Below, one piece after another: positions 60,322 through 64,000 of a DNA stretch of 64,000 nucleotides. The translations under genes and the position numbers were made by a program. How positions within the stretch are numbered: the stretch's first letter is position 1; every line of letters begins with the position of its first letter. The notes below the pieces were generated by a model that had not been told where the DNA came from, searched no databases, and saw nothing but the letters and a program-made list of their open reading frames with translations. The stretch covers positions 1 to 64,000 of the forward strand of contig NZ_JAPMLT010000001.1 of the NCBI RefSeq assembly GCF_026410385.1, read 5' to 3'. Source of the DNA: Tumebacillus lacus. Lineage in GTDB: Bacteria; Bacillota; Bacilli; Tumebacillales; Tumebacillaceae.

Positions 60322-61203
60322 ATGATCAAGAGCATGACGGGCTACGGCCGGGGGGATCGGGTGGCGCAGGGCTACCGCGTCCTCGCCGAGATCAAGGCGG
60401 TCAACCACCGCTTTGGCGAGGTGGTCGTCCGGATGCCGCGCGAGTACATGCTGTTCGAAGACGTCATCAAAAAAACGGTGCTGGAGTCTGTCTCCCGCGG
60501 CCGTGTCGACGTCTTTGTGACGGTGGAGAAAACGGAGCAGGCCGCACGGACTGTCACGCTCGACGAGGAACTGGCTGCGCAGTTGAAGAGCGCGGCCGAT
60601 TCGCTGGCGTCACGGCTCGGCCTGACAGATACGATCCCGCTCGCCGACCTGCTCCGCCAGCCAGGAGTTGTCACCGTCAGCGAGACGGCAGATGACCCGG
60701 AGGAGCTGGAGAGCCTGTTCCTCGGAGCTGTGCGCGAGGCGGTGCAGAGCCTGCTGACGATGCGCTTTTATGAAGGCGAGCGTCTGGCCAAGGATCTCAC
60801 CTTGCGCCTCTCCAAACTGGGAGAGCTCTGTGCGGTGCTGGCAGCCCGCAGCCCGATCGTCGTCGAGGAATACAAGGAGCGTCTGGAGTCCCGGATGCGC
60901 GAAGCCTTGGAGGGTCGTGCGTTCGTCGAGGAAGCCCGGCTTTTGACCGAGGTGGCGGTGTTCGCCGACCGTGCGAGCATCGCCGAGGAACTGGTGCGCT
61001 TGCAAAGCCACCTGGAGCAGTTCTCGTCGATCCTCCTCGCCGAGGAGCCGATCGGCCGCAAACTCGATTTTCTCGTCCAAGAGATGAACCGCGAAGTCAA
61101 CACCATCGGTTCCAAAGCGAACGACCTCAAGATCGCGCAGCACGTCGTGGAGGCCAAGAGCGTTCTGGAACAAATTCGCGAACAGGTCCAAAACGTCGAA
61201 TAG
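60322..61203 (+). CDS. yicC: YicC/YloC-family endoribonuclease
   Basis: A 293-residue protein matching the YicC family: it begins IKSMTGYGRG, has AVNHRFGEVVVRMPREY near 27-43 and ends with the conserved EMNREVNTIGSKANDLKIAQHVVEAKSVLEQIREQVQNVE-type helix (residues about 254-293). YicC proteins are hexameric endoribonucleases. The ATG at 60322 follows GAAGGGA. It heads the conserved yicC-remA-gmk-rpoZ-coaBC-priA order. Confidence 0.95.
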   Translation: MIKSMTGYGRGDRVAQGYRVLAEIKAVNHRFGEVVVRMPREYMLFEDVIKKTVLESVSRGRVDVFVTVEKTEQAARTVTLDEELAAQLKSAADSLASRLGLTDTIPLADLLRQPGVVTVSETADDPEELESLFLGAVREAVQSLLTMRFYEGERLAKDLTLRLSKLGELCAVLAARSPIVVEEYKERLESRMREALEGRAFVEEARLLTEVAVFADRASIAEELVRLQSHLEQFSSILLAEEPIGRKLDFLVQEMNREVNTIGSKANDLKIAQHVVEAKSVLEQIREQVQNVE

Positions 61204-61292
61204 AGCTGGAAACGGCTGGGATTCCGTATCAGAGCCTGTTGGATTGGCAACAATGCAAGGCAGAGAGTTGTGACGTTTAGGAGGAATGGGTT

Positions 61293-61559
61293 GTGAGTAT
61301 CAAATTGATCAACATCGGGTTTGGCAACATCGTGTCGGCCAACCGCATCGTGTCGATCGTCTCCCCGGAGTCGGCGCCGATCAAACGGATCATTCAGGAA
61401 GCGCGCGACCGCGGCATGCTGATCGATGCGACGTACGGCCGCCGCACCCGCGCCGTGATCATCACCGACAGCGACCACATCATCCTGTCGGCTGTTCAAC
61501 CGGAGACGGTGGCGCATCGCCTCGTCGCGAAAGACAACAGCCAGGACGATGAAGAATAA
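61293..61559 (+). CDS. remA: Extracellular matrix regulator RemA (DUF370)
   Basis: An 88-residue DNA-binding regulator. It matches Bacillus RemA closely (start [20 protein letters not shown]), and [22 protein letters not shown] near 48-69 is the family core. RemA activates biofilm-matrix and osmoprotection genes in Bacillus. The GTG at 61293 is chosen over the nearby ATG at 61286, which is out of frame; TAGGAGGA precedes it. Between yicC and gmk, as in Bacillus. Confidence 0.95.
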   Translation: MSIKLINIGFGNIVSANRIVSIVSPESAPIKRIIQEARDRGMLIDATYGRRTRAVIITDSDHIILSAVQPETVAHRLVAKDNSQDDEE

Positions 61560-61610
61560 ACCACTAGCGACCAAGTAACGCAAACCGTTAGGACCGGAAG
61601 GGGTAGAAGG

Positions 61611-62228
61611 ATGGTTCAAAAAGGGTTGCTCATCGTCTTGTCGGGCCCGTCCGGGGCTGGAAAAGGGACGGTCTGCAAGGCGCTGATGCCGCACGTGACT
61701 GACAACACGAAACTCTCCGTCTCCTGCACGACGCGCAACCCGCGCGAAGGCGAGATCGAAGGGGTCAATTATTTCTTTAAGAGCAAAGACGAATTTCGTC
61801 AACTGATCGAAGAAGATCAGATGCTCGAATGGGCGGAAGTGTACGGCAACTATTACGGCACGCCCCGTCGCTATGTCGAAGAGACGCTCGTGAAAGGGCA
61901 CAACGTCTTTTTGGAGATCGAGATGCAAGGCGCATTGCAGGTTCGCAAGAAATTTCCTGATTGCGTGCTGATCTTCCTCGTGCCGCCGTCGCTCGACGAG
62001 TTGAAGAGCCGCATCCTCGGACGCGGATCGGAGACGGAGGAGACGTTCAACCTCCGCTTTGGCGCAGCAGCAGACGAGATGAAGTACATAAGCCAGTATG
62101 ACTACGTGGTCGTCAACGACCAAGTGGAAACGGCCGTCGAAAAAGTTCGTGCGATCATGCAGGCAGAACTCTGCTCGGTCGCGCGTAACCTTGAATACTA
62201 TAACAGCTTGATACAGGAGGGGAAGTAA
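61611..62228 (+). CDS. gmk: Guanylate kinase
   Basis: A 205-residue enzyme phosphorylating GMP to GDP with ATP. The P-loop GPSGAGKGT is at 12-20, and the GMP-binding motif SCTTRNPREGEIEGVNYFF is at 38-56. GGAAGGGGTAGAAGG precedes the ATG at 61611. It directly abuts rpoZ (stop and start adjacent). Confidence 0.97.
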   Translation: MVQKGLLIVLSGPSGAGKGTVCKALMPHVTDNTKLSVSCTTRNPREGEIEGVNYFFKSKDEFRQLIEEDQMLEWAEVYGNYYGTPRRYVEETLVKGHNVFLEIEMQGALQVRKKFPDCVLIFLVPPSLDELKSRILGRGSETEETFNLRFGAAADEMKYISQYDYVVVNDQVETAVEKVRAIMQAELCSVARNLEYYNSLIQEGK

Positions 62229-62435
62229 ATGATCTATCCTTCCATCGATAAACTGATGAACAAGGCGGACAGCAAATACACGCTGGTCGTCGCGGCGTCC
62301 AAACGCGCTCGCCGCATTCAGGATGGTGCAGAGAAACACGTAAATGTCCCGACCAACAAAAACGTCACCGTTGCGCTCAACGAGATCCACGAAGACAAAG
62401 TTACCTTTGTGCGCACGAAAGAAGGCATCAAGTAG
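62229..62435 (+). CDS. rpoZ: RNA polymerase omega subunit
   Basis: A 68-residue omega subunit that helps assemble RNA polymerase. It begins MIYPSIDKLM, followed by KYTLVVAASKRARRI at about 16-30. GGAGGGGA at the end of gmk is its binding site. It is followed by a terminator before coaBC. Confidence 0.95.
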   Translation: MIYPSIDKLMNKADSKYTLVVAASKRARRIQDGAEKHVNVPTNKNVTVALNEIHEDKVTFVRTKEGIK

Positions 62436-62451
62436 GCTGAGCATGATGTTG

Positions 62452-62485
62452 CAAAGAAACAACCTCCCGGGGTTGTTTCTTTTTG
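62452..62485 (+). terminator. Terminator between rpoZ and coaBC
   Basis: An AAAGAAACAACC...GGTTGTTTCTTT stem with a T run. Partial read-through to coaBC is possible. Confidence 0.9.
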
Positions 62486-62536
62486 TACCAAGACAGAGCA
62501 GGACCAGAGACAAGAGAAGGAGAGGAGACGGTAGCC

Positions 62537-63763
62537 ATGTTGCAGGGGAAAACGATCGTGCTCGGCGTCGCCGGCGGCATCGCCGCTTTTAAAGCGGCTT
62601 CTCTCGCCAGCGCGCTGAGCAAAGCGGGAGCGGATGTGCATGTGATCATGACCGAATCCGCACAGAAGTTCATCACGCCGCTGACCTTTCAGAGCTTGAC
62701 CAAGCACCCGGTGTTGACCGACATCTTTACCGAGCCGGACCCGGCCGAACTGGCGCATATCGCCTTGGCCGACAAAGCGGACCTGATCGTCGTCGCCCCC
62801 ACCACCGCCAACGTGCTGGGCAAGGTCGCGCACGGCATCGCCGACGACATGCTGACGACGACGATCATGGCGACGCAAGCGCCGGTGCTGTTTGCGTTGG
62901 CGATGAATGTGAACATGTTCAACAACGCCATCGTGCAGGACAACATCGCCTATTTGCAGGAAAAGGGATACCTCTTCGCCGAACCGGCCGAAGGGTACTT
63001 GGCATGCGGTTGGACGGGCAAGGGCCGCCTGATGGAACCGCCGGACATCGCAGCGTATATCGAGGACTATTTCCGAAAAAAAAGCCAGCCGAAAGTGCGC
63101 GACCTCGAAGGGGTGCGCGTGCTGATCACGGCGGGTCGCAACAACGAGCCCCTCGACCCGGTGCGTTTTATCACCAACCGTTCGACCGGACGCATGGGCT
63201 ATGCGCTGGCCGAAGCGGCTCTGGCGAGAGGGGCGGATGTGACGCTCGTCTCCGGTCCGTCCGGTCTCACGCCGCCGTCCGGCGTGCGCACGGTGCCGGT
63301 GGAGACGGGGCTTGAGATGTATGCGGGCGTGATGGAGCATCTGGACGCGCATGATGTGATCATCGGCGCTGCAGCCGTCGCCGACTACAGGCCGAAGGAG
63401 CGCAGCACGGCGAAGATCAAGAAAAAGGACGGCCCGCTGGTGATCGAGATGGTGCGCAACCCGGACATTTTGCTGGAGGTCGGTCAGCGCAAACGCGCCG
63501 ATCAAGTGCTGGTCGGTTTTGCCGCCGAGACAAACGATGTGCTGGAAAATGCGCGCGGCAAACTGCAGCGCAAAAAGGCCGATCTGTTTGTTGCCAACGA
63601 CGTCTCGCGGGAGGGGGCGGGCTTTGGTACGGATACGAACATCGTCACGCTGATCGACCGGGAGCGTGAGGTGGACCTGCCGCTGATGAGCAAGCGGGAC
63701 GTCGCCGACCGGGTGCTCGACCGGGTCTTGGAACTGCGGCTGGAAAGGCAAGACGTACGATGA
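62537..63763 (+). CDS. coaBC: Bifunctional phosphopantothenoylcysteine decarboxylase / phosphopantothenate-cysteine ligase
   Basis: A 408-residue enzyme of coenzyme A synthesis. The N-terminal CoaC flavoprotein (about 1-180) has VAGGIAAFK (11-19), the catalytic His74 in ELAHIAL, the AMNVNMF loop and Cys156 in ACGWTGKGRL. The C-terminal CoaB ligase (about 190-408) has NRSTGRMGYALAEAA and the GAAAVADYRPKE motif. GAGGAGACGG precedes the ATG at 62537. Its stop overlaps the priA start (ATGA). Confidence 0.96.
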   Translation: MLQGKTIVLGVAGGIAAFKAASLASALSKAGADVHVIMTESAQKFITPLTFQSLTKHPVLTDIFTEPDPAELAHIALADKADLIVVAPTTANVLGKVAHGIADDMLTTTIMATQAPVLFALAMNVNMFNNAIVQDNIAYLQEKGYLFAEPAEGYLACGWTGKGRLMEPPDIAAYIEDYFRKKSQPKVRDLEGVRVLITAGRNNEPLDPVRFITNRSTGRMGYALAEAALARGADVTLVSGPSGLTPPSGVRTVPVETGLEMYAGVMEHLDAHDVIIGAAAVADYRPKERSTAKIKKKDGPLVIEMVRNPDILLEVGQRKRADQVLVGFAAETNDVLENARGKLQRKKADLFVANDVSREGAGFGTDTNIVTLIDREREVDLPLMSKRDVADRVLDRVLELRLERQDVR

Positions 63764-64000
63764 ACGGGACAGACCGGCAGATGGCGGCGCTTTGGGAGAC
63801 CGTTCGGAACAAGCGCTATGCCGAAGTGATCGTCGAAGTGCGCGCCGCTGAGGTCGACCGTCCGTTTCACTACGAAGTGCCGCCGAGTTGGGCACAGTGC
63901 GTGCATGTCGGCACTCGCGTTCTCGTCCCGTTCGGACCGCGCAAATTGGAGGGATACGTGGTCGGTTTTACCTCTGAGACGGACAAGCCGGAGAAGACCA
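63760..64000 (+). CDS. priA: Primosomal protein N' (replication restart helicase PriA), N-terminal part
   Basis: A frame starting with an ATG that overlaps the coaBC stop (ATGA) and running off the window. The first 80 residues (YAEVIVEVRAAEVDRPFHYEVP near 20-41, then GTRVLVPFGPRKLEGYVVGF near 51-70) match the PriA 3'-DNA-binding domain. Only this domain is visible; the helicase domain lies beyond the window. The coaBC-priA order is conserved in Firmicutes. Confidence 0.93.
   Translation, partial: MNGTDRQMAALWETVRNKRYAEVIVEVRAAEVDRPFHYEVPPSWAQCVHVGTRVLVPFGPRKLEGYVVGFTSETDKPEKT

Overview
The window looks like chromosomal DNA of a GC-rich, endospore-forming Firmicute, most likely Alicyclobacillaceae (Tumebacillus-like). 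This is an inference from gene content: a gerA-type germination operon with a small extra subunit gene, a YteA-like sporulation protein, a YheC/D-like ATP-grasp protein, ComFB, RemA, and a PyrR-attenuated pyrimidine operon. Nothing looks like a prophage, insertion sequence, CRISPR array or plasmid backbone.

Layout. 1-1.67 kb is the end of an rRNA operon: the 23S 3' end, a spacer with a large hairpin, a degenerate 5S copy, eight tRNA genes (Leu-GAG, Thr-GGT, Val-TAC, fMet-CAT, Asp-GTC, Gly-GCC, Leu-CAG, Val-GAC) and an intact 5S. 1.7-8.4 kb is accessory: a lone AAA ATPase, an ECF sigma factor overlapping a membrane anti-sigma factor whose outer part resembles the SecD P1 domain, a bacterial GRAS-family protein, small membrane proteins, a YteA-like zinc-finger protein and a secreted subtilisin. 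8.6-22.25 kb holds lspA, an RluD-type pseudouridine synthase, and then pyrR-pyrP-pyrB-pyrC-carA-carB-pyrK-pyrD-pyrF-pyrE, which makes up the complete UMP pathway. Three separate PyrR-type leader attenuators precede pyrR, pyrP and pyrB.

22.3-33.1 kb holds ComFB, a Crp/Fnr regulator, an acyl-reductase-like SDR, a 49-codon ORF, an alpha/beta hydrolase, an ABC-F ATPase behind a long leader with a terminator, and a gerA-gerB-gerC operon with a 60-aa two-helix protein at its end. 33.1-36.7 kb is a divergent GntR regulator / glcD-glcF pair for 2-hydroxyacid oxidation. 36.7-41.5 kb has tiny unannotated ORFs, a Cache-domain/subtilase fusion and a DUF2254 membrane protein. 41.6-46.1 kb is a tightly coupled four-gene ABC cluster. 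It is followed by an esterase, an unknown membrane protein, the YheC/D-like protein and a second, three-gene ABC-2 exporter.

52.4-64 kb returns to housekeeping genes: rqcH, an aldo/keto reductase with an internal insertion, a Ca2+-type P-ATPase, dapF, and the conserved yicC-remA-gmk-rpoZ-coaBC-priA run (priA is cut by the window end).

The most interesting points are the SecD-like anti-sigma factor, the bacterial GRAS protein, the ABC-F leader that looks like an antibiotic-sensing attenuator, the Cache-subtilase fusion, the degenerate 5S gene and several ORFs of 27-60 codons with strong ribosome-binding sites. All functional statements rest on reading the sequence and on family knowledge; no database search was run.
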